Source: Thalassotalea marina
GTDB lineage: Bacteria; Pseudomonadota; Gammaproteobacteria; Enterobacterales; Alteromonadaceae
Assembly (NCBI RefSeq): GCF_014656435.1
Contig: NZ_BNCK01000002.1
Span: 303,475 to 367,474, forward strand
Reading direction: 5' to 3'
DNA length: 64,000 bases
Translations under genes and position numbers: made by a program
Notes under the pieces: generated by a model
Seen by the model: only the letters and a program-made list of their open reading frames with translations
What the model was told of the DNA's origin: nothing
Databases searched by the model: none
Shown here: positions 47,803 to 56,271 of the stretch, one piece after another
Position numbering within the stretch: position 1 is the stretch's first letter
Layout: the number at the start of each line of letters is the position of its first letter

Positions 47803-48470
47803 TTTCGCTACAAAAAGTTCGCAAAGGATATCACTCGTCCGAAGGTGTTTTGGATGTATTAAAAGGGGTAGATCTTAATGTACAACAGTCAGATTTTGTT
47901 AGCTTACTTGGCCGTTCAGGTGAGGGAAAATCAACACTGCTAAATATTTTGGGTGGGTTTGACAGTTTTAACTCGGGTAGCTACGAGTTTAATGGCATTG
48001 AAGTATCGTCTCTTAATTCTTCTGAGCTGACTACATTTCGGATGAACAATATAGGCTTCGTCTTTCAAAGCTTTCATCTGATCAAACATTTAACTGTGCT
48101 TAAAAATATTGAGTTGCCTTTGTTATTGCAAAAAGTGTCTAAAACTGAACGCCGAGTTCGTTCATTGGCAATGCTTAAACGATTAGGGCTAGAAGATAAA
48201 CAAGACTATTACCCTAGACAGCTTTCCGGTGGTCAATGTCAACGTGTTGCAATCGCAAGGGCACTTGTGGTCAAGCCTTCTCTCATTCTAGCGGATGAAC
48301 CTACAGGTAGCCTAGATAGAGAAAATGCCGATAGTATTTTGAATCTGTTTCAAGAACTCAATCAAGAAGGGCACTGCATCGTGCTGGTAACACATGACCC
48401 TCTCGTTGCACAAAGAACAAATAGAACATACAAGCTGCAACAAGGTGTGTTAAGGACGGGAAATGTTTAA
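47799..48470 (+). CDS. MacB/LolD-like ABC ATPase
   Basis: The product has 223 residues with Walker A GRSGEGKST, a Q-loop region GFVFQSFHLI, signature LSGGQCQRVAIARAL and Walker B LILADEPTGSLD. The long-standing MacB/LolD signature identifies the type. It overlaps both neighbours by a few bases, and its partner is the FtsX-like permease. Confidence 0.93.
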   Translation: MISLQKVRKGYHSSEGVLDVLKGVDLNVQQSDFVSLLGRSGEGKSTLLNILGGFDSFNSGSYEFNGIEVSSLNSSELTTFRMNNIGFVFQSFHLIKHLTVLKNIELPLLLQKVSKTERRVRSLAMLKRLGLEDKQDYYPRQLSGGQCQRVAIARALVVKPSLILADEPTGSLDRENADSILNLFQELNQEGHCIVLVTHDPLVAQRTNRTYKLQQGVLRTGNV

Positions 48471-49689
48471 TTTACCTTTTGTATACGACGTGGTGCTCCA
48501 TGTTCTTGAAAGCTTACGTGTCAATGCACTTAAAAGTAGCTTGATTATTGTTAGTGTTGGTATTGGGGTAATGGCACTTGTACTTGGTTTAACTTTTTCT
48601 CAAACCCTTTCGCGTTCTTTAGTCTGGCAATTTGAAAATTTAGGCTCAAATACTCTGACAGTTTCTTCATATTTGCCTTTATCTGAGCAACTTAAAGGCA
48701 ATAAGGCGATCATTAATCATGGTGAATATGAAATGATCAAAAATGCAGTTAGCAAACAAACTGCTAATGTGACGCCGATAATTAGTATTAATCAGGCGGT
48801 TGTTCGCTTCCAAGATAAGTCGATTCAACCCAGTGCGATTGGTACGACATTTAGCTATATGAAGATGCGTAGCCGCTTTGTCGAAAAGGGACGCTTTATT
48901 AATGATGCTGACAACAGTCAACGTCGCCGTTCTGTCGTGATTGGCAAAACTGTGGCAGAAGATTTATCACTTGGGGAAGCGGTTGGGCAGTACATTACAA
49001 TAAATAACGAGTGGTTTATTGTCGTTGGTGTACTTGCTGAAAAAGGTAACTTATTAGGAATTGATTTAGACGAATTGATCATTATGCCTTACCAAACAAG
49101 CCAATCACTTTTGGGTAACGGCGTCGAGCAAGACGTTTTGATTCAAATGAACGTTAACGATGTTAGTAGCGTTGCGTCATTAAGAAATCATATTGTTCAA
49201 TTACTTCGAGAGCAGCATAACCTAGCTCAATACCAAGAGAATGATTTTAAAGTAGAAACCACAGATGAGCTGTTAAGCACGTTTAACAGTGTCTTAAAAA
49301 TTGTCTCAATTACATTAATTTGTGTTGTGGGCTTATCACTAATCGTCGCCTCTGTTGGCATGACAAATATCTTTTTACTCAGCATTAATGAACGAACCAA
49401 TGAAATTGGTTTGATGATGGCCATTGGTGCGGGTCGTAAATTTATTTCATCGCTGTTCATTATTGAATCCAGTGTCTTGACCACTATTGGAGGAGTTGTA
49501 GGACTGTTTTTTGGCTATTTATTGGCCTTGTTTGCGAGCTTAGCGTTACCGGAAAAATATGTAATTGAGTTTCCGGTATCCATGGGGATTTATACCGTGA
49601 CATTTTGCTTTTTGTTGGGGCTGTTGGTCAGTTTGTTACCAGCGTCTAAGGCTTGTACGTTATCGCCGAGTTGCGCTTTATCAAAATAA
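48463..49689 (+). CDS. FtsX/MacB-type ABC permease
   Basis: A 408-residue protein: helix 1 near residues 20-42, a periplasmic MacB-PCD-like domain (up to about residue 270), then three helices around 280-300, 330-360 and 370-395. The conserved NERTNEIGLMMAIGAGRKFI loop precedes helix 3. It lacks a fused ATPase, which the preceding gene supplies. MacAB-like pumps take substrates from the periplasm and push them out through TolC. Confidence 0.92.
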   Translation: MFNLPFVYDVVLHVLESLRVNALKSSLIIVSVGIGVMALVLGLTFSQTLSRSLVWQFENLGSNTLTVSSYLPLSEQLKGNKAIINHGEYEMIKNAVSKQTANVTPIISINQAVVRFQDKSIQPSAIGTTFSYMKMRSRFVEKGRFINDADNSQRRRSVVIGKTVAEDLSLGEAVGQYITINNEWFIVVGVLAEKGNLLGIDLDELIIMPYQTSQSLLGNGVEQDVLIQMNVNDVSSVASLRNHIVQLLREQHNLAQYQENDFKVETTDELLSTFNSVLKIVSITLICVVGLSLIVASVGMTNIFLLSINERTNEIGLMMAIGAGRKFISSLFIIESSVLTTIGGVVGLFFGYLLALFASLALPEKYVIEFPVSMGIYTVTFCFLLGLLVSLLPASKACTLSPSCALSK

Positions 49690-49706
49690 AATTAAGGAGA
49701 AAAAAC

Positions 49707-50549
49707 ATGACAGTAAAAACAATATTAGTGACAGGAGCAACCAGCGGTATAGGTAAACAAGTGCTTAAATCACTCGCTATACAGGGGCATAAGCTAATCG
49801 TTATTGCTCGATGTCCTGAAAAAATTAAGCTTACTATCAATGAGGTAAAAAATGATGCGCCTAATACCGTTATTTATAGTTATGTGGCGGATTTTTCAGA
49901 TGTTGATTCGGTTACTCAGGTGGCTCAGAAGATATCGACAAATCATCCCGTCATTGATGTATTAATCAATAATGCCGGCGCTATGCATATGAAAGAGGAA
50001 GTGGCAAAGTGTGGCCGAGAAAAAACCTTGGTAGTTAACCACATTAGCCATGCTGCTTTGACGTTGGCGTTAATCAACAACCTAAAATTAGCATCACAAG
50101 GTTGCATTATTAATGTTTCTTCAGATTGCTATCGTCTTCCTGGTTATGATTTAAATTGCTCAGATTTCGATGGGAAATACAATTGGAATAAGGCTTATAA
50201 CCGGTCAAAATTAGCGCAGATACAATTTACTCATGTGTTACAAGATAAACTGAATTCGGACAATATTGTGGTGACAAGTGTTAGTCCTGGTGGGGTTAAA
50301 ACGGATATATATAGAGCACTACCTAAAATCGCTCGCTGGCTAGTGTCGTTAACCTTAAAACCAGTTGAACGCGGTGTTGATGATATATTAAAAATAGCTA
50401 ATTTAGAGGACGCGTCTATGTTTGCTGGACAATTTGTATCGAAAGGAAAAGTAAAAACGGTCGAACAGAAATTTTTATCACCTGCAGTATTAACTGAAAA
50501 TTGGCAGATCTCCACCAATCGACTGGCGACAGAAAATTTTGCCGTTTAA
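49707..50549 (+). CDS. Short-chain dehydrogenase/reductase of the peptide cluster
   Basis: ATG 49707 follows AAGGAGA. The 280-residue product has the cofactor motif TGATSGIGK, NNAG, a serine in INVSSDCY and the YNRSK catalytic Tyr/Lys pair. It resembles retinol-dehydrogenase-type SDRs. It is 17 bp after the permease and so probably the last gene of the operon. It could modify a residue of the peptide or be unrelated; nothing in the sequence fixes the substrate. Confidence 0.88.
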   Translation: MTVKTILVTGATSGIGKQVLKSLAIQGHKLIVIARCPEKIKLTINEVKNDAPNTVIYSYVADFSDVDSVTQVAQKISTNHPVIDVLINNAGAMHMKEEVAKCGREKTLVVNHISHAALTLALINNLKLASQGCIINVSSDCYRLPGYDLNCSDFDGKYNWNKAYNRSKLAQIQFTHVLQDKLNSDNIVVTSVSPGGVKTDIYRALPKIARWLVSLTLKPVERGVDDILKIANLEDASMFAGQFVSKGKVKTVEQKFLSPAVLTENWQISTNRLATENFAV

Positions 50550-50596
50550 TCAAAAATGATCAATATCAAAGGTTTTGGCTTAATTGGGTTTATGTG

Positions 50597-50640
50597 GTTT
50601 GTAGGTATAGTAAACATTAGATAATTTAACACCTACAAAC
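50597..50640. repeat. 10-bp inverted repeat before the lipoprotein gene
   Basis: GTTTGTAGGT (50597-50606) and its exact complement ACCTACAAAC (50631-50640) flank a 24-bp AT-rich spacer. It may be an operator or a weak terminator stem for the SDR gene. Confidence 0.5.
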
Positions 50641-50726
50641 ACTTATTTACAAAGATTACACACAGTTTAAACATCAAATTGCTGTTACCCCTTATACAAT
50701 CTTTTTAGAAAATAAAGGGGAATAGT

Positions 50727-51155
50727 ATGATCAAATATTTATCTGTAGCTTTGTTATTAGCTGGGTGTGCTACGCCTGGAGTCGATCGGGTAGAAGAAAA
50801 CCATTTGGTTCAAGAGTTTTACGCTAACGTAGTTTCAGTAAGGCCAGTTGAATTGTCCTCTGATGTTGGCACCGGTGTGTTGGTTGGTGCAGGTGTGGGT
50901 ATTATTGATGAAGCAGATGGCGACACCGAAGATATGGTAGCTGGTGGCATTGCAGGTGCATTAGTTGGTGGTTTATTTACCGCGATATTTGAAGGTAGCG
51001 ATCAAGCATTTGAATATTCGTTACACAGTGATAATCGTGGTGACTTTACCTTAGTGCAAAAAGAAAAAATCCAAGAGAATGCTACCTGTGTAAAAGTCAG
51101 AGTAGCAAATAAGGCGACCATTTCAGTGGTTGATCAAAGTTTTTGTCATGTTTAG
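50727..51155 (+). CDS. Glycine-zipper outer-membrane lipoprotein
   Basis: A short lipoprotein signal ends at LLAGC (Cys13). The middle (residues 49-90) contains two Gly-rich hydrophobic stretches (GTGVLVGAGVGI and VAGGIAGALVGGLFTAIF), as in SlyB/Rcs-type glycine-zipper lipoproteins. The last 50 residues form a beta-rich domain with two cysteines. It is 142 residues. It ends one base before the stop of the response regulator gene on the other strand. Its place after the peptide cluster allows a role in envelope protection, but that is inference. Confidence 0.75.
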   Translation: MIKYLSVALLLAGCATPGVDRVEENHLVQEFYANVVSVRPVELSSDVGTGVLVGAGVGIIDEADGDTEDMVAGGIAGALVGGLFTAIFEGSDQAFEYSLHSDNRGDFTLVQKEKIQENATCVKVRVANKATISVVDQSFCHV

Positions 51156-51821
51156 CTAGTCGCTTGGCTGCTGAACCATACCAGTACGCCAAGCGTGTAT
51201 AGCAACCTGTGTTCTGTCTCGCAATTGCAGTTTATTTAAAATACTACTGACGTGAGTTCGCACGGTTTTGATGTTAATAAATAACTTCTCAGCAATTTCA
51301 GCATTGTTTAACCCGAGAGCAACGAGGTTTAAAACTTCAACCTCTCTATTACTTAAATCCAGCGAAGTATCAGCTGGTTGACTGCTGGTAAGCGACAGTA
51401 ATTTTGTGGCTACCAGAGGTGAAAGCACGGCATCTCCTTTTGCTGCTTTGATGACGATGCTTGCCAACTCATCAGGTGCAATATCTTTTAAAATGTAGCT
51501 TAATGCGCCGGCTTTGAACGATTGCACGATGTAATCGTCCTGATGAAAGCTGGTTAATATGACCACTTGGCAAGCCGGAGTGCGTTTTTTAAGTGTTTCT
51601 GTCGCGAGAATTCCGTCATGTGTATTGGTGAGTTGAAGATCCATTAAAACCACGTCTGGCTGCCACGCATCGAGATGTTCAAATAACATGTCACCACTGT
51701 CAGCTTGGCCAACAATTGAAATATTTGGCACTGTAGACAGGTAAGAGGCGATACCTTGTCTGACAATGGCATGATCATCAACGATAACGAGTTTAATTGG
51801 TTGATTTAGTTGTTCAGACAT
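51156..51821 (-). CDS. NarL/FixJ-type response regulator
   Basis: A 221-residue protein with a receiver (D15-D16, phosphoacceptor D61 in LMDLQL, lysine in LKD) and a C-terminal LuxR helix-turn-helix (LSNREVEVLNLVALGLNN, then IAEKLFINIKTVRTHVSSI). It overlaps the kinase gene by 16 bp, so the two are coupled. Its likely targets include the divergent ABC transporter. Confidence 0.93.
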   Translation of the reverse strand: MSEQLNQPIKLVIVDDHAIVRQGIASYLSTVPNISIVGQADSGDMLFEHLDAWQPDVVLMDLQLTNTHDGILATETLKKRTPACQVVILTSFHQDDYIVQSFKAGALSYILKDIAPDELASIVIKAAKGDAVLSPLVATKLLSLTSSQPADTSLDLSNREVEVLNLVALGLNNAEIAEKLFINIKTVRTHVSSILNKLQLRDRTQVAIHAWRTGMVQQPSD

Positions 51822-53269
51822 AGCGTAATTTCAACTCCGCAATAAGGTTTGTTTGCTCCGGGCGCAATGGTAACGATTCCCGATGCTTGTTCAATACGTT
51901 TTTTCATCAAATTTAAGCCTTGCTGAGGCGTTATGTGAGTTACCTTGCCATCATCAACGATATAACAGTGCAGCAACTTTCCTTGTTCACTTTGACTAAA
52001 ATGCACCTTAATTCTTGTTGCTTTACTATGCTTTTTGACATTCTGTAGAGCCTCCGTCATTACTTTCTGGCATAGAATGAGGTTTTCTGCACTGATAGGG
52101 TGTGTTAACTCATGCGTGATATCAATAGTGATAAGTTCAGCGTTAAACTCATGCTTAAAGGCCGAGATAAAAGTGTTTATTTCTATTGCTTGAGTATCAT
52201 TGGTCGGCAAGGTATCTATCAGTTGGCTCATTTGGCCAAATGCTGTTTGATTTCCTTTAATCGCTTCTTGTAGATAATGCATCGCCTCTAAGTGATTATC
52301 TTGATTTAACATGTTTAAGGCTGTAGCTAATGCTAGGTTATTGGCAAACAGGGTTTGTTTTACCGTATCGTGTAGCTCTGCTGCTAATAACTGTCGCTCG
52401 CGCACTTCTGTTTGTTGTTGCTGTTTTTCGATGTGTTGTGCTAGCGCATCCGCCATGGCATTTAACTGGCTGAAGCTGTTAGCTATTTCACTTGGCTTAT
52501 CGGTTGGCAATTTGGATGAAAAATCACCTTGTTGCCAAAACGAAATCACTTGAGTAAATTGCTGCCAATCACTTTTTAAACGCTTAGAGGCAATAACTAG
52601 CAGTATCAATACCACGAGCAATATCAGAGCCATCGGTGCCAATGCAATAAACAAAATTGACTTAAGAGAAGAGGCGTTAAAAACACTGTCTAGCAAAGAA
52701 TAATTGGTTGGAAAGTGCCAAGTTTGCTCACTAATTAAGGCACCTAAAATTTCGCCATCGTCTGATTTTATCGCTTTGATCACTAACTTATTGTTATTGG
52801 CTAGAGGTTCGATGCCGGAGTTGAAGCGCCCAACCAGTGCATCGGCTAAGTCATCGCGCGCATTCATCGGAAGTTGTGAGGTTAAATCACCTTGATGATA
52901 GTTGTCTGTGTTGTAGGCTTTGATAAAAAATGCGTTTTTATCCACTAATACAAACCAATGAAAATCAACTTGTCCAAGCGATTCAATGTTTACGGTTTTG
53001 TTTAGGTAATTGCTGAGTTTTGTGCTGATATTGCTTGACCATTCTGGTGAACTCGAGTCCGTAGTTGAATAATGTTCTGTTGTTAAAACATGATTTTGAT
53101 ACCAAGTGGAAAACTGCTGTTGCTGAATGCCACTTGGGTTGGAAAATAAGCTCACTAATATCAGTAATACCGATACGGTACCTAGATAACTTACCGCAAG
53201 CATGATCAGTAAAAATTGCAACTTTAAAGACGGCTTTATCAGTTGCACTAAGGTTTCTTTTAATTTCAT
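51806..53269 (-). CDS. NarX-type sensor histidine kinase (HisKA_3)
   Basis: A 487-residue membrane kinase: helix near 17-42, a periplasmic sensor of about 160 residues, a second helix near 205-230, a HAMP-like linker, then a HisKA_3 dimerisation motif with the phosphoacceptor in AAELHDTVKQTLF and an N-box EALQNVKKHS. The C-terminal ATP-binding lid is brief and its glycine boxes weak. The sensor domain matches no family I recognise. It faces the divergent ABC pair across 154 bp. Confidence 0.88.
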   Translation of the reverse strand: MKLKETLVQLIKPSLKLQFLLIMLAVSYLGTVSVLLILVSLFSNPSGIQQQQFSTWYQNHVLTTEHYSTTDSSSPEWSSNISTKLSNYLNKTVNIESLGQVDFHWFVLVDKNAFFIKAYNTDNYHQGDLTSQLPMNARDDLADALVGRFNSGIEPLANNNKLVIKAIKSDDGEILGALISEQTWHFPTNYSLLDSVFNASSLKSILFIALAPMALILLVVLILLVIASKRLKSDWQQFTQVISFWQQGDFSSKLPTDKPSEIANSFSQLNAMADALAQHIEKQQQQTEVRERQLLAAELHDTVKQTLFANNLALATALNMLNQDNHLEAMHYLQEAIKGNQTAFGQMSQLIDTLPTNDTQAIEINTFISAFKHEFNAELITIDITHELTHPISAENLILCQKVMTEALQNVKKHSKATRIKVHFSQSEQGKLLHCYIVDDGKVTHITPQQGLNLMKKRIEQASGIVTIAPGANKPYCGVEITLCLNN

Positions 53270-53326
53270 TGTTCATTTTTATTTTTAACTTGCTATTAGT
53301 TTACCTCACTTGGCCTGAAAATAAAT

Positions 53327-53363
53327 CGGTCTGTAGACCTAGTCAATTTAGGGCAGTAGACCG
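53327..53363. promoter_or_regulatory. Operator-like repeats between kinase and ABC genes
   Basis: A palindrome GGTCTGTAGACC lies at 53328-53339. Its half CTGTAGACC recurs as CAGTAGACC at 53354-53362, 23 bp on. CGGTCT and AGACCG also form an outer inverted repeat (53327-53363) followed by a T6 run. The site lies between divergent genes and suits a two-component operator; a terminator-like structure is the alternative. Confidence 0.55.
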
Positions 53364-53423
53364 AGGTTTTTTAATCAGATTATTGATGTAATAGCACCAC
53401 TTAACAAACAAGGTTAATTGGTT

Positions 53424-54326
53424 ATGCAAGATATTATTAGGATTGAAAATGTTGAAAAGTCATTTGCTGATCATCAGGTATTAAAAAAGCTGTCGCTTAA
53501 TGTACCAGAGCAGTCGGTGTTTGCTTTTTTAGGCAATAATGGCGCTGGTAAATCTACAACTATTCGTATTTTAGCTGGGTTATTGGGGTTTAACGGTGGT
53601 CGTGTAGAAATGTTTGGTAAAACCATCAACCGTTTTGACCCAAGTTACAAAAAACATTTGGGCTGTTTAATTGACAGCCCTGTTTTGTATGATGATTTAA
53701 CACCCAACGAGTTTTTATCTATTGGTCAGCGCATCAAAGGTTTACCTAAGTCGAGTATTGAACATGCACTTTTACATGTCGATATGAAACACGCTGCCAA
53801 TAAAAAAATTGCCGCATTTTCACTGGGCATGAAACAACGAATTGCATTAGCAAATGCCTTATTGGGTGAACCTAAAGTTTTGCTTTTAGATGAGCCAACT
53901 AACGGCCTTGATCCTCAAGGAATGAAAGAGATGCGCTCCTTAATAAAAAACCTACCAGCTGCGATAGGTTGTACGGTGTTTTTATCAAGTCATTTGCTCG
54001 ATGAAGTGGAAAAAGTAAGTTCACATGTGGCAATTATTGAAACGGGCGCAACTAAGGTACAGGGCAAATTAACCGAGCTTTTGGATCAGTCAGGCTGTTT
54101 GTTGATTGATTGTGACAACCCAGCCAAAGCAATAGCTTTGTTACTTAAAGGTGGTTACAAAGCTTTTCAACAAGATAACAATTTAGTGGTTGTTAGCGAT
54201 CTGGATAGAGACAATTGTATTGCCGCACATCATTGGTTGTTTTCAAACCATATCGGTGTCTTTAGTTCTCATTTTACTAAAGCTTCTTTAGAAACATATT
54301 TTGGCGAGCAACAGTTAGTAGGGTAA
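53424..54326 (+). CDS. ABC transporter ATPase, BcrA-like
   Basis: The 300-residue product has Walker A GNNGAGKSTT, signature SLGMKQR and Walker B VLLLDEPTNGLDPQGM, with a C-terminal extension of about 80 residues as in BcrA-type bacitracin/lantibiotic-protection ATPases. I start at ATG 53424 behind AAGG. Its partner permease starts 3 bp after its stop. Confidence 0.92.
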   Translation: MQDIIRIENVEKSFADHQVLKKLSLNVPEQSVFAFLGNNGAGKSTTIRILAGLLGFNGGRVEMFGKTINRFDPSYKKHLGCLIDSPVLYDDLTPNEFLSIGQRIKGLPKSSIEHALLHVDMKHAANKKIAAFSLGMKQRIALANALLGEPKVLLLDEPTNGLDPQGMKEMRSLIKNLPAAIGCTVFLSSHLLDEVEKVSSHVAIIETGATKVQGKLTELLDQSGCLLIDCDNPAKAIALLLKGGYKAFQQDNNLVVVSDLDRDNCIAAHHWLFSNHIGVFSSHFTKASLETYFGEQQLVG

Positions 54327-54329
54327 TAA

Positions 54330-55076
54330 ATGATGAATATGATCACATTAATGTCGGTAGAGTTAACAAAGCTAAAACGTTCACAAGCGCTACTAATGTC
54401 ACTGTTGTGTCCGCTAGCAGTAGTGTTGCTTCAATTGCTTTTTGTAATGGAGTCATCTGGCCAGCGCATTGCAAAAGACGGCTGGCAAATGTACTGGATG
54501 GGCACAATGTCCCTTTGGTATATGCTGATGTTGCCACTTTTTATCGCCTTAGTTACTACTTTAATCAATCATGTTGAACACAAACATGCGGGCCTGAGAT
54601 TAATGCTGAGTTTTCCTGTTAAAACGTGGCAGTTGTTTCTGGTTAAAGTGATGATTGCGTGGGGCATAGTGATTTTAGCGTCATTGATCATGTATGGTTT
54701 AACATCGCTGAGCATTGGTTTTATGATGTTGCTCGGATATGAAGGTAAAGATGCATTTTCTTCTCCATTTCTAAGTCACTTAGTGAAAGTCGCAATTGCC
54801 AGTTTACCAATTTTAGTATTTGGTCATATTTTAAGTTGGCATTATAAAAATGTGGTGTTACCACTTGCCGTTGGTGTTGCCATGACTATAGCCGGTATGA
54901 AAATGATGAACTCTGAAAAATACTGGGTGTTTAATCCGTGGACATACCACACCATAGGCACTTCGGTTAGCGACCCAAATGTACAACAAACGGCGGTTCA
55001 ACTTGGAGCAGGTATTGGTATCGCCGTATTAATTTTGTCAGCGTGGTATTTTGGAAGAAAAGAAGTGCATGTGTAA
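54330..55076 (+). CDS. ABC-2 type permease, lantibiotic-immunity-like
   Basis: The 248-residue product has six hydrophobic segments and the KLKRSQALLMSLLCPLAVVL start typical of BcrB/MutG-like permeases. With the preceding ATPase it forms a complete exporter of the type used for bacitracin or lantibiotic resistance. A two-component system is divergent, the usual wiring for such modules. Confidence 0.87.
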   Translation: MMNMITLMSVELTKLKRSQALLMSLLCPLAVVLLQLLFVMESSGQRIAKDGWQMYWMGTMSLWYMLMLPLFIALVTTLINHVEHKHAGLRLMLSFPVKTWQLFLVKVMIAWGIVILASLIMYGLTSLSIGFMMLLGYEGKDAFSSPFLSHLVKVAIASLPILVFGHILSWHYKNVVLPLAVGVAMTIAGMKMMNSEKYWVFNPWTYHTIGTSVSDPNVQQTAVQLGAGIGIAVLILSAWYFGRKEVHV

Positions 55077-55085
55077 CTAGTCATG

Positions 55086-55112
55086 AAAGCCTCACATTAT
55101 TGCGAGGCTTTT
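55086..55112 (+). terminator. Terminator after the BcrAB-like operon
   Basis: AAAGCCTC (55086-55093) pairs with GAGGCTTT (55104-55111) around a 10-base loop, with a T-run to 55112. The A-rich 5' side also serves the convergent gene. Confidence 0.85.
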
Positions 55113-55124
55113 CATTTAGGCATA

Positions 55125-55799
55125 TTAGCTGGTTTTAACTTTTATAGCTTTATCGCGCTTTATGTATCGATGAAATAACAACCAAGCAAACCAAAAAAAT
55201 GCAGTTAACACGATAGCGGTAATGAGTGCAGGTTTTGGATTTTCAATTGAACTTATTGAACCAGCATATGCTGCAATTAATGCATAAGGTGTTGAGCTTA
55301 TGAACCAAGCAATAATAAATCGGCTAAAGGGCATACCTGTCATGCCTGATAAACAAGCAGTAACCTCAGGTAAAATAGGGGATGCACGTGACAGCAAGAT
55401 CATGGTAAACCCATAGGTTTTAAATGAATTGATAGCTTGTTGTTGCTGCTCTTTGTCCTTGAGCAATAGTGACAGCAGCCTACTACCATATTTTTTACTT
55501 AATAAGTAACCAGTAATGCCGGCGAGACATAACCCCAATAACGCTGATATTGCTCCAAGGTTAGCACCCAAAAAGTAGCCCGCTAAAATTATAATGGTTA
55601 ATGTTGGCACTGCGATAAATAAATCGATAAATAACAAGCAAACGACCAAAATAGCGACATACATAGCGGATAAAGACTTGGCTACGGTTAACCAATGTTC
55701 AACTTTTTCAATTGACAGTACTCCCGTGGTTTTTACAACGACAAAAGTGACGGCAAAGATACTTGCAATAATAACTATAAGTTTTAAAAGAGCTTTCAT
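55125..55799 (-). CDS. TVP38/TMEM64 (DedA-like) membrane protein
   Basis: A 224-residue polytopic protein with the SNARE-associated/DedA core: GAISALLGLCLAGITGYLLSKKYG, then the ILLSRASPILPEVTACLSG and FIIAWFISSTPYALIAAYAG segments. This superfamily translocates lipids or affects membrane potential. It lies 8 bp downstream of the DUF2141 gene on the same strand. Confidence 0.87.
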   Translation of the reverse strand: MKALLKLIVIIASIFAVTFVVVKTTGVLSIEKVEHWLTVAKSLSAMYVAILVVCLLFIDLFIAVPTLTIIILAGYFLGANLGAISALLGLCLAGITGYLLSKKYGSRLLSLLLKDKEQQQQAINSFKTYGFTMILLSRASPILPEVTACLSGMTGMPFSRFIIAWFISSTPYALIAAYAGSISSIENPKPALITAIVLTAFFWFAWLLFHRYIKRDKAIKVKTS

Positions 55800-55807
55800 A
55801 TCAACGC

Positions 55808-56242
55808 CTAAGGGTATCTTAGTTCAACGATGTGTTGATTGGCACCACTTGCCAATTGAATTTTACTGGCTTGAAATCTTGGTACTCCTGTTAAACCAAC
55901 CTTTTGTTGATTAGAAAATCCCAGACCTTCTTTAGGCCAAATACCTGTCCAATTTTTTGTGACTTTGCCATTGCTATCTTCATCGTGCAGTACTTTGATT
56001 GCCACAGTATCTTGTGTTAATTCAAATGATACTTGCATGGTCGGCGTTAAGCCGGTGAGCGTTTTAATTTCAATGGCTTTTTCATGTTGTTTAGGAAAAC
56101 CTTGTTCTTCAAATACCATCACTAATAATTGCCCTGATTTTTCAGGTTTGATGTTAGTGATATTTATAAGTAAGTTATGTGCTAAAGCTGGCGTACTGCT
56201 CATCAATATTAGGCTCCATAATAATGGTAAATGTATTTTCAC
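55808..56242 (-). CDS. DUF2141 secreted protein
   Basis: A 144-residue exported protein: signal peptide up to PALA near residue 21, then the DUF2141 pattern GQLLVMVFEEQGFP, VAIKVLHDEDSNGKVTKNW and PKEGLGFSNQ. The family is of unknown function and the protein is expected in the periplasm. It is between an SDR gene and the DedA-like gene, all on the minus strand. Confidence 0.85.
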   Translation of the reverse strand: MKIHLPLLWSLILMSSTPALAHNLLINITNIKPEKSGQLLVMVFEEQGFPKQHEKAIEIKTLTGLTPTMQVSFELTQDTVAIKVLHDEDSNGKVTKNWTGIWPKEGLGFSNQQKVGLTGVPRFQASKIQLASGANQHIVELRYP

Positions 56243-56271
56243 TGTTTAATCCTTAATCTTTATTTTTAGCT

